A DNA stretch of 64,000 nucleotides from Janibacter alkaliphilus. GTDB lineage: Bacteria > Actinomycetota > Actinomycetes > Actinomycetales > Dermatophilaceae. The stretch spans positions 496,001 through 560,000 of the forward strand of contig NZ_JACBZX010000001.1 of assembly GCF_013408565.1 (NCBI RefSeq), in the 5' to 3' direction. Positions 44,837 to 54,395 of the stretch are shown in pieces; the stretch's first letter is position 1; every line of letters begins with the position of its first letter. Position numbers and translations under genes: made by a program. The notes below the pieces were generated by a model. That model was not told where the DNA came from, did not search any database, and saw only the letters and a program-made list of their open reading frames with translations.

Positions 44837-45490
44837 ATGGGTGACGTCTCGCAGGTCGTATTTGCGGTAGGCCGTCCAGGGCCTGGAGGGTTGTCTCTGC
44901 TCGGTACCGCCTTCGCGGTGGGGACTCGCAGACTAGCGACCGCCTACCACGTCACTGGCGCCGACGATGACGGCCTCGCCATTGTCGCCCCGCGAGTCTC
45001 GAACATGCGCGAGTACCAAGACACCTCCGACACCCGCGTGCAGACGATTCCTGTGCGGATAGTCGCCGCTGATCCATTGAAGGATCTGTGCGTGCTGGAG
45101 CTGAAGACGCCTTTTAGCCAGATCACCTTCAGTCACGAGTTGTCCGGCACTGACGTAGTGCCGCCAGGATCGCCCGTGGTGACCCATGGTTTCCCGCACG
45201 CCAACTTCGGCCGGATGGTGCTCACCCAGCAGGTGGCGCATGTTGGCGCGAGGATTCTTATCGATAACTCGGGACAGAAGAGCAAGCACGTCGTGTTGAA
45301 CACGCAAGCGCGCGAGGGGCAATCAGGGGGCCCTGTGTTCGACGCAGACCTCCGTTTGGTGGTTGGCGTCGTGCTTGGAAGCTATGCGCCGGGGGGAGGC
45401 GGGGGCATCAGCCTCGGCGGTGTCGACCCGGCCACCCTTCATCAGACCACCCATGCGATCTCGGCCGAATATCTTGGAGCCATGCTGTGA
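44837..45490 (+). CDS. trypsin-like serine protease, no signal peptide
   Basis: A 217-residue trypsin/HtrA-fold protease. The catalytic triad is visible: H38 in TAYHVTG, D83 in DPLKDLCVLEL and S163 in EGQSGGPVFD. There is no signal peptide, membrane helix or PDZ domain, so it should be cytoplasmic and lack HtrA-type regulation. ATG 44837 has a very strong AAAGGAGG ribosome site. The stop overlaps the GTG of the next gene by 4 bp, implying coupled synthesis. Codon use (TTG, ATA, AGC, GAT) is unlike the neighbours and indicates transfer. Confidence 0.88.
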   Translation: MGDVSQVVFAVGRPGPGGLSLLGTAFAVGTRRLATAYHVTGADDDGLAIVAPRVSNMREYQDTSDTRVQTIPVRIVAADPLKDLCVLELKTPFSQITFSHELSGTDVVPPGSPVVTHGFPHANFGRMVLTQQVAHVGARILIDNSGQKSKHVVLNTQAREGQSGGPVFDADLRLVVGVVLGSYAPGGGGGISLGGVDPATLHQTTHAISAEYLGAML

Positions 45491-45981
45491 CCTCGGACGA
45501 TACGTACGACAGTCTCTTGTCGGGAGACATGAGTCAATGGCTGGATGCATTGCCTGAGTATCAGCGACAGAGCATCGCCGCGCTCTTGGAGGACCACGAC
45601 GCCATCGACGTCATCACAGTATGGCTAGAAAACTCGGGACCAAGCGATACTGCACCGTTTGGCGGCACCCGAGCCGGGGCGAAACTTTTCTATAAGAGCA
45701 TCCTCGTCGAGCTACAGAAAGCGCTCTGCGGAGGCGTCGAATATGTCGCCGAACGCAAGGCGCTATCGGAGGCAACAGGCGGCGGAGGGAAACTTCTTGT
45801 CGTTGGGCTGTTGACTACCGCGATTGCGCCCCACGTCGGTGCCGCCGCTGCCGTTATCGGTCCCGCAGTCGCTCTCACGCTAGGGATTGTCGCAAACGCT
45901 GGAAAGGTAACCGCTTGTGACGTACTGAAGGAAATGATCGACGAGCGCGATGCGGCCTCGCTCGCGGATTCCGTCGAGTGA
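45487..45981 (+). CDS. unknown protein with hydrophobic membrane segment, partner of protease
   Basis: A 164-residue protein translationally coupled to the trypsin-like protease. Residues 1-100 are soluble and helical (MSQWLDALPEYQRQSIAALL, then LFYKSILVELQKALCGGVEY). Residues 103-136 form one long or two short hydrophobic Gly/Ala-rich helices (LLVVGLLTTAIAPHVGAAAA then VIGPAVALTLGIV). A short polar tail (CDVLKEMIDERDAAS) follows. No family recognised. The arrangement would suit a membrane-active effector controlled by the protease, but that is inference. AT-richer codons than the genome. Confidence 0.75.
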   Translation: MTSDDTYDSLLSGDMSQWLDALPEYQRQSIAALLEDHDAIDVITVWLENSGPSDTAPFGGTRAGAKLFYKSILVELQKALCGGVEYVAERKALSEATGGGGKLLVVGLLTTAIAPHVGAAAAVIGPAVALTLGIVANAGKVTACDVLKEMIDERDAASLADSVE

Positions 45982-46249
45982 CCTGCAGTGGACTCCACCT
46001 AGATCAGTGGTCGGAGACACTATTCTTCCTGCCTCACGACTCAGTGGTTGATTCGCCGTGCGATCTCCCGGAGACGAGACTGATTCCACCCGTGGCTGCA
46101 GCGTCGGTCAGTCAGGTCGCCGATGCGGCACACCGCCGGGGCGGCACACCACCGCCCGCGCGTCCTCCGGGGCCGACTCAGCCGCCAGCCGGCGTGGTGC
46201 CGCGGCCCCGTCGACACAAGACCACTCCTCAACTCGCCCCACGTCCCGC

Positions 46250-47218
46250 TCAGGCCTGACTCGGTCGTCCGACCCGGTTAATGCGCTGACGCGCGTTGTC
46301 GATGTCCAGAGCGAGCGCTTCCACAGAGCTCAAGCGGAGTGGTATCCACGCGCCTAGCGCGATGTCATCGCCCACAGACGCTTCTGACAGGTTCGGCACG
46401 GTTCCAACTAACCGTGGGCCAGGGTGCTCTACCTGGCCTTCTCGGTAGTACCGCGCCAGGAGTTCTAGATGCGCAACTATTTGCTGCTCGTGAGTGACCA
46501 GGCAGCCCGCGTACGCGTCGAGCGTCTTGACCGTGACGCTCCGGATCACCTCTCGGAGATCGGGCTCCTGGGCAACGAGATCCAAGACGAAGTCGGGCCA
46601 GAGGGAGTCCTGGTTCTTGCTGCGCCGCTTCCTGCTGTTCTCAGACTCGTCACGCTCAACCGCTCCCATGCTCATTGTCCACAAGGTCGCCTGCCCAAGC
46701 CGCTCGCGGGTCCTTGTCATTTCGAGCGGCGCCACCCGGTGCTGGCTGGCGTTGCGCCATTGGTGAACCAGGCGGTACTCGGCGTCATTCTTGTATTGGT
46801 GGTCGAAGGCATCGTTGAGCCATATCGAGGGCTCTCGTCCGAGTGCACGTCTGACATCTCGCACCAAGCGGCTACGGGTCACAACGGCTCGCGACAGCCA
46901 CTGGTCGAGTGTCAGATTCGGAGCGATGGCGGCTTCCGGGTCGAAAGCCCACTCAACCGGCCCCCTGAGCGCCGCCTCGATCGCTGCCAGGGCATCGCTG
47001 GTCGCGTGCTCGAAGGGGATGACTTGACTGTCGGATCTCAGGGTAGCGGACGCTACTGCCGCAGCCCGCAAGTCCTTCACTTGGTCGACTGAGAGGTCCC
47101 GCAGGACATGCAGACAGTACTCGTGCGGGCCTGGTTGGCTCGTCCATTCCTTACGAAACTCCTGCGCGATCAAGCACCAACGCTCGCTTCGTGCCTGGTC
47201 GGCTTCGCCGCTCGTCAT
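46250..47218 (-). CDS. unknown protein with HEPN-like R-x4-H motif
   Basis: A 322-residue soluble, mainly helical protein in the accessory island. No family recognised. Residues 148-161 read YRLVHQWRNASQHR: R155-N-x3-H160 has the R-N/D-x-x-x-H form of HEPN ribonuclease active sites and follows a helix, as expected. C-terminal LVTHEQQIVAHLELLARYY is another long helix. Codon use is atypical of the genome. It faces the protease cassette across 268 bp (45982-46249) in which I see no gene. Could be a toxin or defence effector; not demonstrated. Confidence 0.6.
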   Translation of the reverse strand: MTSGEADQARSERWCLIAQEFRKEWTSQPGPHEYCLHVLRDLSVDQVKDLRAAAVASATLRSDSQVIPFEHATSDALAAIEAALRGPVEWAFDPEAAIAPNLTLDQWLSRAVVTRSRLVRDVRRALGREPSIWLNDAFDHQYKNDAEYRLVHQWRNASQHRVAPLEMTRTRERLGQATLWTMSMGAVERDESENSRKRRSKNQDSLWPDFVLDLVAQEPDLREVIRSVTVKTLDAYAGCLVTHEQQIVAHLELLARYYREGQVEHPGPRLVGTVPNLSEASVGDDIALGAWIPLRLSSVEALALDIDNARQRINRVGRPSQA

Positions 47219-47368
47219 GAGGCTGACTCTAGAACTCGTCCAGTCCTGATACTCAGGGTTCTAGATTGGGCCGCGTCTGCGAGGGCTCGGCCTGTGGCGG
47301 ACGAGCTTCGCGGCTGAGGGACTGCGGCGCGCCGGGGGGATCATCGTGCGTGAGGTGCTGCACGAATC

Positions 47369-48229
47369 GGTGACAGGTTGGGTCAAGCAGCCTGAGTGGC
47401 TGGCGCGGTCATGATGGTCTCGGGCGGCCGCGTTGGTAGGTGCGCTCTATCCAGGTCACGATCGGCGATCCGAAGGTCTTGGCCGGTGGCCCAGGGGCGG
47501 CGGTCGAGGACGTTGCGCTGGAGCAGCGCCAAGAAGCTCTCCATGGCCGCGTTGTCGGTGGCGGACCCGACTCGGCCCATCGATCCGACGGGATCGTGGC
47601 GGTTGAGGACGTGGACGAATCTGCGGCTGCGGATGGACTACTGCCGTCGCTTTGAGCGGTGCAGCCGGCGACATCGGCGCCTGAGCATGTCGCCTGGCCA
47701 CGGCGGACTCAAGCGCGGTGACCGCGAGCCGCGATGTCATCTGGAGGCGATCGAGTAGCCCCACCCGGTTGGAATGGGCGTCGTTGACGCCACAGATGCA
47801 GAGCTTGCCCTAGTCGATCCAGTGCTCGGTGATGTCGATGAGCCACCAACTGTTCGGGGCGCCCGCAGTGAGTTCGTGCCGGACCCGGCGGTCGGCATCG
47901 ATGATCGATCGTGGACTGGCGGCCCGGGCAGTCCGGCCTTGACCCGCCTGGGTTCGTCGAACGCGCTCCACCAGCCGTTGGTCGAGCAGATCCACCACGC
48001 GAGCCGCTGCGCCATGCTCGCGCCCGCCTCGGCTGCCTCGTCGCCCAATAGCCGACTCGTCGGACACGACTCGCTGATCCCGAAGTCGGCTGCCACTGCT
48101 TGAGATGGACACCCGACTCACGGTTCCTCGCGACACGCACAACATCGTCGCGAAACTCCTTCGGATAGGGCTTGGGCGCAATGCACATCCTTCCAGCGAC
48201 ACCCTCGGCACCACAGATCAGATGTCACC
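47369..48229 (-). mobile_element. degenerate IS3-family insertion sequence
   Basis: About 861 bp bounded by short inverted GGTGACA/TGTCACC ends (47369-47375 and 48223-48229). It contains frameshifted remnants of orfA and orfB of an IS3-family transposase. A complete element of this type would be near 1.2-1.3 kb, so an internal part (end of orfA to mid orfB) is missing. The ends are tentative because only seven bases match. Confidence 0.65.
47383..48188 (-). pseudogene. IS3-family transposase, frameshifted and internally deleted
   Basis: Pieces in different frames, in order along the minus strand: orfA start (IAPKPYPKEFRDDVVRVARN, then after a frameshift ADFGISESC), an orfB piece (VRHELTAGAPNSWWLIDITE, then QGKLCICGVNDAHS), a piece MTSRLAVTALESAVARR, and the C-terminal part GRVGSATDNAAMESFLALLQ, NVLDRRPWATGQDLRIA, ending TIMTAPATQAA. 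The order matches a normal IS3 transposase; at least three frame changes and a deletion make it inactive. Confidence 0.85.
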
Positions 48230-48237
48230 TACCCGTG

Positions 48238-48381
48238 CAGCAGTCCCGGGGCGTCATCCACGACCTGAGCATCCGCGTCATCAACGCCGCCACCAGCGAG
48301 CTCCTCCGCCACCGCATCCTCGACCCCGACCGCGACTACCAACCCACCACCACACCCACCCACCCACCCACCCACGAATAA
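48238..48381 (+). pseudogene. C-terminal remnant of an IS481-family transposase
   Basis: The frame ending at TAA 48381 reads GVIHDLSIRVINAATSELL then RHRILDPDRDYQP, the usual C-terminal end of IS481-type transposases (...DAxTGELLRELxLDPxRDYQP). The remainder is absent; the IS3 remnant directly adjoins it on the left, so the IS3 element may have inserted in it or replaced it. Confidence 0.75.
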
Positions 48382-48382
48382 C

Positions 48383-48416
48383 GAAACCCGGTGAACCTGT
48401 CGGTTCACCGGGTTTC
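48383..48416 (-). terminator. terminator of tRNA-Ser (CGA)
   Basis: Perfect 15-bp stem GAAACCCGGTGAACC/GGTTCACCGGGTTTC with loop TGTC, 24 bp beyond the tRNA 3' end. Confidence 0.85.
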
Positions 48417-48439
48417 CGATGTCCTGAGACATCACACGG

Positions 48440-48526
48440 CGGTGGCGGTGGGATTTGAACCCACGGTGGGCGTCAACCCACAAACGCTTTCGAGGCGTTC
48501 TCCTTAGGCCGCTCGGACACGCCACC
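48440..48526 (-). tRNA. tRNA-Ser (CGA)
   Basis: An 87-nt class II tRNA with acceptor GGTGGCG/CGCCACC, discriminator G, anticodon arm AACGCCTCGAAAGCGTT with anticodon CGA, a long variable arm (TGTGGGTTGACGCCCACC) and T arm GGTTCAAATCC. Its 3' end faces the accessory island, the usual integration side. Confidence 0.95.
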
Positions 48527-48572
48527 GCCGGAGACTGTACCCGCAACGCCTGCGGCGGCCCCAATCCGGCGG

Positions 48573-49079
48573 TCACTCCCCCTCGGCCGGCCCGGTGCCC
48601 TCGCGACGGTCGACGAAGAAGTTCACGAGCAGGCGCTGGCACTCAGGCTCCCGCACCCCGCCGAGCACCTCGACCCGGTGGGTCGCCCGCCGGTCCCGGG
48701 GCAGGTCCCAGACCGACCCGCACGCGCCGAGCTTCGGGTCCCAGGCCCCGAGCACCACCCGGTCGACGCGAGCGAGCATGAGCGCCCCGGCGCACATCGG
48801 GCAGGGCTCCAGGGTGACCACGAGGATGCATCCCTGCAGCCGCCACTCCCCCAACTGCTGCGCCGCGGCGCGAAGGGCGAGCACCTCGGCGTGCCCGGCG
48901 GGGTCACCGTCCCGCTCGCGGGTGTTGCGCCCTTCGCCGATCACGACGCCGTCCGGGTCGACCACCACCGCTCCCACGGGGACGTCGCCGTCGGCGGTCG
49001 CCTCAGCCGCCAGCTCCAGGGCGCGGTCCATCCAGCGCTCCTCCACGGAGCGGTCCGGCGGAGTCGGCGTGACAGGCAT
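48573..49079 (-). CDS. tadA: tRNA adenosine(34) deaminase
   Basis: A 168-residue zinc deaminase that converts A34 to inosine in tRNA-Arg(ACG). Zinc motif H63-A-E65 (GHAEVLAL) and P92-C93-P-M-C96 ([11 protein letters not shown]) are intact; the segment [18 protein letters not shown] is typical. ATG start; divergent from upp with 56 bp between. Confidence 0.94.
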   Translation of the reverse strand: MPVTPTPPDRSVEERWMDRALELAAEATADGDVPVGAVVVDPDGVVIGEGRNTRERDGDPAGHAEVLALRAAAQQLGEWRLQGCILVVTLEPCPMCAGALMLARVDRVVLGAWDPKLGACGSVWDLPRDRRATHRVEVLGGVREPECQRLLVNFFVDRREGTGPAEGE

Positions 49080-49135
49080 GGGCCCAGTGTCCCTCGTCTC
49101 GTGGCGCAGGCGGCCCGGGCGGTAGGTTCTGCGGC

Positions 49136-49774
49136 ATGCGCGTGCACACCGCGGACCACCCGCTGATCGCCCACAAGCTGACCTACCTGCGCAAGCGGGA
49201 CACCGACAGCCCGACCTTCCGGCGGCTGGCCGACGAGCTGGTCACCCTGCTCGCCTACGAGGCGACCCGCGAGGTGCGCACCGAGCCCTTCACCATCGAG
49301 ACCCCGGTCGCCGAGACCACCGGGGTCAAGCTCTCCTCCCCCAAGCCGCTGGTCGTGCCGATCCTGCGAGCCGGGCTGGGCATGCTCGACGGCATGGTCC
49401 GGCTGCTGCCGACCGCCGAGGTGGGCTTCCTCGGCATGCTGCGCAACGAGGAGACGCTCGAGGCGGTCACCTACGCCAACCGGCTGCCGGACGACCTCTC
49501 CGGTCGTCAGTGCTACGTGCTCGACCCGATGCTGGCCACCGGTGGCACCCTGGCGATGTCGATCCGCTACCTCGTCGACCGCGGCGCCGACGACATCACC
49601 GCCGTGACCCTCATCGCGGCCCCCGAGGGCATCGCCGCGGTCGAGGCGGACCTGGCCGACCTGGACGTACCGGTCACCCTGGTCACCGGCGCGGTGGACG
49701 AGCGGCTCAACGAGGTCGGCTACATCGTCCCGGGCCTGGGCGACGCCGGAGACCGGCTCTACGGCGTCGTCTGA
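49136..49774 (+). CDS. upp: uracil phosphoribosyltransferase
   Basis: A 212-residue pyrimidine-salvage enzyme making UMP from uracil and PRPP. The PRPP loop is D130-PMLATGGT138; the uracil-binding [16 protein letters not shown] is at the C-terminus (here [19 protein letters not shown]). Family motif [14 protein letters not shown] is intact. Next to tadA, as in many actinobacteria. Confidence 0.97.
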   Translation: MRVHTADHPLIAHKLTYLRKRDTDSPTFRRLADELVTLLAYEATREVRTEPFTIETPVAETTGVKLSSPKPLVVPILRAGLGMLDGMVRLLPTAEVGFLGMLRNEETLEAVTYANRLPDDLSGRQCYVLDPMLATGGTLAMSIRYLVDRGADDITAVTLIAAPEGIAAVEADLADLDVPVTLVTGAVDERLNEVGYIVPGLGDAGDRLYGVV

Positions 49775-49889
49775 GACCCACCCCGGCGGCGGCGCGTCGC
49801 CCTTCGCCCCTCTCGTCACATCTGTCACACTGCTGACCGTGCCCTGCCCCGGGCGCGTGGTTCACCGTCCCTGACCGAGAAGAGCGAGC

Positions 49890-50063
49890 ATGTCGACGCC
49901 ACCGATCAAGAAGATCGTCCTCTGGCTGCTCACGATCTTCCTGCTCTACGCCATCCTCACCTCGCCGGACGAGGCCGCCGACATGGTCGGCAGCGCCTGG
50001 GACGTCCTGGCCAACGGGGTCGGCAACATCGGCCAGTTCTTCGACTCCCTGCTCGCGGGCTGA
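49890..50063 (+). CDS. small membrane protein
   Basis: A 57-residue protein (MSTPPIKKIVLWLLTIFLLY start) with one membrane helix (about 9-24) and a helical, acidic second half (DEAADMVGSAWDVLANGVGN) ending FDSLLAG. GAGAAGAGCGAG precedes the ATG. It lies 3 bp before the PH-domain gene and is probably co-transcribed. Similar small proteins often accompany PH-domain proteins in actinobacteria. No known function. Confidence 0.75.
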   Translation: MSTPPIKKIVLWLLTIFLLYAILTSPDEAADMVGSAWDVLANGVGNIGQFFDSLLAG

Positions 50064-50066
50064 GCC

Positions 50067-50963
50067 GTGGCTGCCGGCACCGTGGGGCCGGGGCTGCGCA
50101 GCATGAGCAAGTACCTGCACCCCCGGGAGCAGGTGGTCACCGAGATCCGGCACCACCGCGTGGTGCTGCTCAAGCCGCTGGGCATCCTGCTCGCGGTCAC
50201 CGTCGTCGCGCTGTGGATCGACGCGAGCACCCCGGACGCCAGCCTGGGCACCCTCCCCCGGCTCGCCTGGGCCACCTGGATCGCCGTCGCCGCGTGGGCG
50301 GTCTGGCAGGTCTTCGAGTGGCGGCACACCCGCGTCGTCGTCACCAGCAAGCGGATCATGCTCTTCGAGGGCTTCATCACCCGCCGGGTCTCGATGATGC
50401 CGCTGAGCAAGGTCACCGACATGAGCTACGACCTGACCGTGCCCGGCCGCATCCTCGGCTACGGCCACTTCGTGCTGGAGAGCGCCGGCCAGGACCAGGC
50501 GCTCAGCTCGATCGACTTCGTCCCGGACCCGGACGGGCACTACCAGGACATCATCGGGCAGATCTTCGGTCTCGAGGACGAGGACGGGCCGGACGACGGG
50601 CACGGCCACGACCTCGGCGACGAGGACGAGCCCGACGAGGACGACCGGGAGCGCCGCGGCCGGGCCCGGCGCCGGGAGCAGCTGCGTCGGCGCAGCCACG
50701 AGGAGGATGCCCAGCGCCGCGAGGAGTGGGAGCTGGAGAAGGCCCGCCGCGAGCGGCGCCAGCGCCGCGCGGACTACCTCGCGCAGGAGCAGCAGGAGGA
50801 GCTCCACCCGCCGCACCTGCGCACCGGCCGCGGTGATCCGTCGATCTACCGCAGCGCCGACCTGGTCCGCCGGGACCGGGACGCCGACACCGGTGAGCTG
50901 CCGCCGTACACCGAGCACGACACCGGCGAGCTGCCGCCCTACGACGACGACTGGCGGCCCTGA
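50067..50963 (+). CDS. PH domain-containing membrane protein (YdbS/bPH2-like)
   Basis: A 298-residue protein. Two membrane helices (about 35-52 and 66-85) are followed by a bacterial PH domain (RHTRVVVTSKRIMLFEGFI then RVSMMPLSKVTDMSYDLTVPGRILGYG). The long C-terminal tail is charged: acidic DEDEPDEDDRE, then a coiled-coil-like Arg/Glu region, and a repeated DTGELPPY sequence at the very end. GTG start. Function unknown. Confidence 0.85.
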   Translation: MAAGTVGPGLRSMSKYLHPREQVVTEIRHHRVVLLKPLGILLAVTVVALWIDASTPDASLGTLPRLAWATWIAVAAWAVWQVFEWRHTRVVVTSKRIMLFEGFITRRVSMMPLSKVTDMSYDLTVPGRILGYGHFVLESAGQDQALSSIDFVPDPDGHYQDIIGQIFGLEDEDGPDDGHGHDLGDEDEPDEDDRERRGRARRREQLRRRSHEEDAQRREEWELEKARRERRQRRADYLAQEQQEELHPPHLRTGRGDPSIYRSADLVRRDRDADTGELPPYTEHDTGELPPYDDDWRP

Positions 50964-50964
50964 C

Positions 50965-50987
50965 CCGAGCGTCTCGGGATCGCTCGG
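50965..50987. terminator. short hairpin between PH-domain gene and pntB
   Basis: CCGAGCG / CGCTCGG, 7-bp stem with a 9-base loop, immediately after the PH-domain gene stop and before the convergent pntB stop. Confidence 0.5.
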
Positions 50988-51019
50988 CGCACGGGCGCGG
51001 TCGCCGCCGAGCCACCCGC

Positions 51020-52447
51020 TCAGAGGTGGTGGATGATCCCCTCGACCTGGACCTTGGCGTCGCCGAAGAGCATCTGGCTGTTCTCCCGGAAGAAGAGCGG
51101 GTTCTGCACGCCCGCGTAGCCGGTGGCCATCGACCGCTTGAAGATGATGACGTCCGAGGCCTCCCACACCTCCAGCACCGGCATCCCGGCGATCGGCGAG
51201 GTGGGGTCCTCGGCCGCGGCGGGGTTGACGGTGTCGTTGGCGCCGATGACGAGGACGACGTCGGTGCCCGGCAGGTCGTCGTTGATCTCGTCCATCTCCA
51301 GGACGATGTCGTAGGGCACCTTGGCCTCGGCCAGCAGCACGTTCATGTGCCCGGGCAGGCGCCCGGCGACCGGGTGGATGCCGAAGCGGACGTCCACCCC
51401 CTTCGCCCGCAGCTTGCTGGTGAGGTCGGCGACCGCGTACTGGGCCTGCGCGGTGGCCATCCCGTAGCCGGGGGTGATGACCACCGAGGAGGCGTTCTTC
51501 AGCAGCTCGGCCGCGCCCTCGGCCTGGATCTCGCGGTGCTCGCCGTAGTCGCGCTCCTCCCCGACGACGCCGCCGTCGGAGCCGAAGCCGCCGGCGATGA
51601 CCGAGATGAAGGAGCGGTTCATCGCCTTGCACATGATGTAGCTGAGGTAGGCACCGGAGGAGCCGACGAGGGCACCGGTGATGATCAGCAGGTCGTTGCC
51701 GAGCAGGAAGCCGGCCGCGGCCGCCGCCCAGCCGGAGTAGCTGTTGAGCATCGAGACGACGACCGGCATGTCGCCGCCGCCGATCGAGGCGACCAGGTGC
51801 CAGCCGAGGAAGAGCGCCCCGAGGGTGATGATCCCCAGGATGAGCGCGCGCACGAAGGTCTGGTCGTGCGGGATGAGGATGTAGGCCACGGTGAGCACGA
51901 CGAAGCCGACGATGATGCCCAGGTTGAGCAGGTGGCGCATCGGCAGCATCATCGGCGCGCTCTTGATCCGCGCGGACAGCTTGAGGAAGGCGACGATCGA
52001 GCCGGTGAAGGTCACCGCACCGATGAAGACGCCGACCGCGACCTCGCCGTCGTGGATCTTGGGGTAGGCGGAGTCCTCGTAGGAGGAGTTCCAGCCGACG
52101 AGCACGGCGGCCAGACCGACGAAGGAGTGCAGCAGCGCGATCAGCTCGGGCATGCCGGTCATCTCGACCTCGCGCGCCCGCCAGATGCCGATGGCCCCGC
52201 CGACGCCCATCGCCAGCAGGATGAGCAGCAGCCCGCTGACGCCCGAGCCCTCGGTCTCGGCGGTGCCGCCGTCGATGCCGATGGTGGCGGCGACCACGGT
52301 GACGATCAGCGCGATCGCCATGCCGACGACGCCGTAGCGGTTGCCGGCGCGGGCGGTCTCGTGCTTGGAGAGCCCGGAGAGGGCGAGGATGAAGAGCAGT
52401 CCGGCGACGATGTAGGCGCCCTGGACCAGGGTGATCGACAGGCTCAT
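51020..52447 (-). CDS. pntB: NAD(P) transhydrogenase subunit beta
   Basis: A 475-residue proton-translocating transhydrogenase beta subunit. Nine hydrophobic helices to about residue 265, then the NADP(H)-binding domain III with [53 protein letters not shown] and [24 protein letters not shown] segments. The ATG overlaps the pntA stop by 4 bp. It makes NADPH from NADH at the expense of the proton gradient. Confidence 0.96.
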   Translation of the reverse strand: MSLSITLVQGAYIVAGLLFILALSGLSKHETARAGNRYGVVGMAIALIVTVVAATIGIDGGTAETEGSGVSGLLLILLAMGVGGAIGIWRAREVEMTGMPELIALLHSFVGLAAVLVGWNSSYEDSAYPKIHDGEVAVGVFIGAVTFTGSIVAFLKLSARIKSAPMMLPMRHLLNLGIIVGFVVLTVAYILIPHDQTFVRALILGIITLGALFLGWHLVASIGGGDMPVVVSMLNSYSGWAAAAAGFLLGNDLLIITGALVGSSGAYLSYIMCKAMNRSFISVIAGGFGSDGGVVGEERDYGEHREIQAEGAAELLKNASSVVITPGYGMATAQAQYAVADLTSKLRAKGVDVRFGIHPVAGRLPGHMNVLLAEAKVPYDIVLEMDEINDDLPGTDVVLVIGANDTVNPAAAEDPTSPIAGMPVLEVWEASDVIIFKRSMATGYAGVQNPLFFRENSQMLFGDAKVQVEGIIHHL

Positions 52448-53991
52448 CGGACGGCGTCCTCCCGCTGGAACATCTGCAGCATCCGGGCCGTGACCGTGAA
52501 GCCGCCGAAGACGTTGATGCTGGCCACGAGCACACCGACGACCGCGAGGATCGTGGTGAGCACGCCGCCGTCGCCGACCTGCAGCAGGGCGCCGACGACG
52601 ATGATGCCGCTGATCGCGTTGGTCACCGACATCAACGGGGTGTGCAGCGCGTGGTGGACGTTGCCGATGACGTAGAAGCCGATGACCACCGAGAGCATGA
52701 AGACCATGAAGTGGCCGAGGAAGGGGGCTGGGCTCACCGACGCCAGCCCGAGGAAGAGCAGCGCGGCCAGCGCGAAGAGGCCGAGCTTGGTGCCCTGGCT
52801 CATCGGCTCCTTGGCCGGCGCCGGCTCGGGCGCCGCGGCCGGCTCGGGCGCGGCCTGCGGGGCCGAGGAGACCTGGACCGGTGGTGGCGGCCACAGCGTC
52901 TCGCCACCGTCGGTGACGGTCATGCCACGCACCACGGTGTCCTCGAGGTCGATGACCGCCTGCCCGTCCTTCTCCGGGGTGAGCAGCTTGAGCAGGTTGA
53001 CGATGTTGGTGCCGTAGAGCTGGCTGGCCTGGGTGGGCAGCCGCCCGGCGAGGTCGGTGTAGCCGATGATCGTCACGCCGTTCGCGGTGACCACCTTCTC
53101 GTCGGCGACCGCGCCGGCGACGTTGCCGCCGTTGGAGGCGGCCATGTCGACGACCACCGAGCCGGGCTTCATCGAGGCGACCATCTCCTCGGTGATCAGC
53201 CGCGGCGCCGGCTTCCCGGGGATGAGCGCGGTGGTGATGATGATGTCGACGTCCTTGGCCTGCTCGGCGTAGAGCTCGGCGGCCTTGCGGGCGACGTCCT
53301 CGCCGGCCTCCTTGGCGTAGCCGTCGGCGGAGCGCTCCATCTCGACGTCGATCTCGAGGAAGTCAGCGCCCATCGACTCGACCTGCTCGGCCACCTCGGG
53401 CCGGATGTCGAAGGCGCGCACGATCGCCCCGAGCGAGCCGGCGGTGCCGATCGCCGCGAGCCCGGCCACGCCGGCGCCGCAGACGAGCACCTTGGCCGGC
53501 GGGACCTTGCCCGCGGCCGTCACCTGGCCGGTGAAGAGGCTGCCGAACTCGCCGGCCGCCTCGATCACCGCGCGGTAGCCGGCGATGTTGGCCATCGAGG
53601 AGAGCACGTCCAGGGACTGGGCGCGGGAGATGCGCGGCACGGCGTCCATGGCCAGCGCGGTGACCCCCTGCTCGCGCAGCCGCTCGACCAGCTCGGGGTT
53701 GAGGGCGGGGGCCAGCAGGCAGGCCAACCTGGTGCCCGGCCGCAGCCAGCTCACCTCGTCCTCGTTCGGGGCGTTGACCTTCACCACGAGGTCCGCGGTC
53801 CACACCTCGGCGCTCCCGGCCAGCTCGGCGCCGGCCTCGACGTAGGCCTCGTCCGGATAGGCAGAGGCGGCGCCCGCGCCCGGCTCGACGAGCACGTCGT
53901 AGCCGAGCTTGATGAGCTGCTCGACGGTCTTGGGGGTCGCGGCGACCCGGGTCTCACCGGGTCGGAACTCCCTGGGCACGCCCAGTCGCAT
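52444..53991 (-). CDS. pntA: NAD(P) transhydrogenase subunit alpha
   Basis: A 515-residue alpha subunit. The NAD(H)-binding domain I comes first ([40 protein letters not shown]), then a Pro/Ala linker (about 375-405) and the membrane part of domain II (three or four helices, [20 protein letters not shown]). Single-chain PntA as in E. coli, not the split PntAA/PntAB form. ATG 53991 is preceded by GGGAG at five bases; GTG 53997 would add two residues. Confidence 0.95.
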   Translation of the reverse strand: MRLGVPREFRPGETRVAATPKTVEQLIKLGYDVLVEPGAGAASAYPDEAYVEAGAELAGSAEVWTADLVVKVNAPNEDEVSWLRPGTRLACLLAPALNPELVERLREQGVTALAMDAVPRISRAQSLDVLSSMANIAGYRAVIEAAGEFGSLFTGQVTAAGKVPPAKVLVCGAGVAGLAAIGTAGSLGAIVRAFDIRPEVAEQVESMGADFLEIDVEMERSADGYAKEAGEDVARKAAELYAEQAKDVDIIITTALIPGKPAPRLITEEMVASMKPGSVVVDMAASNGGNVAGAVADEKVVTANGVTIIGYTDLAGRLPTQASQLYGTNIVNLLKLLTPEKDGQAVIDLEDTVVRGMTVTDGGETLWPPPPVQVSSAPQAAPEPAAAPEPAPAKEPMSQGTKLGLFALAALLFLGLASVSPAPFLGHFMVFMLSVVIGFYVIGNVHHALHTPLMSVTNAISGIIVVGALLQVGDGGVLTTILAVVGVLVASINVFGGFTVTARMLQMFQREDAVR

Positions 53992-54128
53992 CGTCACTCC
54001 CTCGTGTCCCTGGTCGGCCCTCGACCTGGGCTGGCGGGCGGATCGGACCTCCGGCCTGCCTGTCGCCAGTGCAACCTAGCCGAGTCGGTCGATACGCGGG
54101 AGGAGCGTGTGACGAGTCGGACGTCACG

Positions 54129-54284
54129 TCACTCGGGTGCGGGCTCGCCCCCTTCGTCCTCGTCGTCGACGACGGCCGCCTCCCGGGCCAGCTCCTCGTC
54201 GTCCCACACGGTGTGCGGCGGCTCGCCGGCGCCGGCCTCCGCCGGCTCGTCGGCGGGGGGCTGGGACATCGCCGGCTGCGGCAT
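54129..54284 (-). CDS. small acidic protein
   Basis: A 51-residue protein (MPQPAMSQPPADEPAEAGAG then EPPHTVWDDEELAREAAVVD then DEDEGGEPAPE), with AGGAG five bases before the ATG. It is Pro/Ala/Glu/Asp-rich and probably disordered. It occupies the gap between pntA and the divergent aminotransferase. No family recognised; the ribosome site and consistent frame support it. Confidence 0.65.
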   Translation of the reverse strand: MPQPAMSQPPADEPAEAGAGEPPHTVWDDEELAREAAVVDDEDEGGEPAPE

Positions 54285-54395
54285 CACGTCTCCTGGAGGT
54301 GGCGCGTCGGGGGGACGGCCACCATCCTATGGCGGTGCCGCGGCGGGCCGATACTCCCGCGACGGGTCCGCGAGCCGGGTGCCAGACTGCGGGCC

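Noticed and set aside
45978..46259. Plus-strand 93-residue ORF between the membrane protein and the HEPN-like gene
   Set aside because: No ribosome site, no domain and Pro/Arg-rich low complexity at its end; more likely intergenic.
44500..48526. Integrative element with att sites at tRNA-Ser(CGA)
   Set aside because: No integrase gene and no direct repeat of the tRNA 3' end could be found at the left edge, so only a composition island is claimed.
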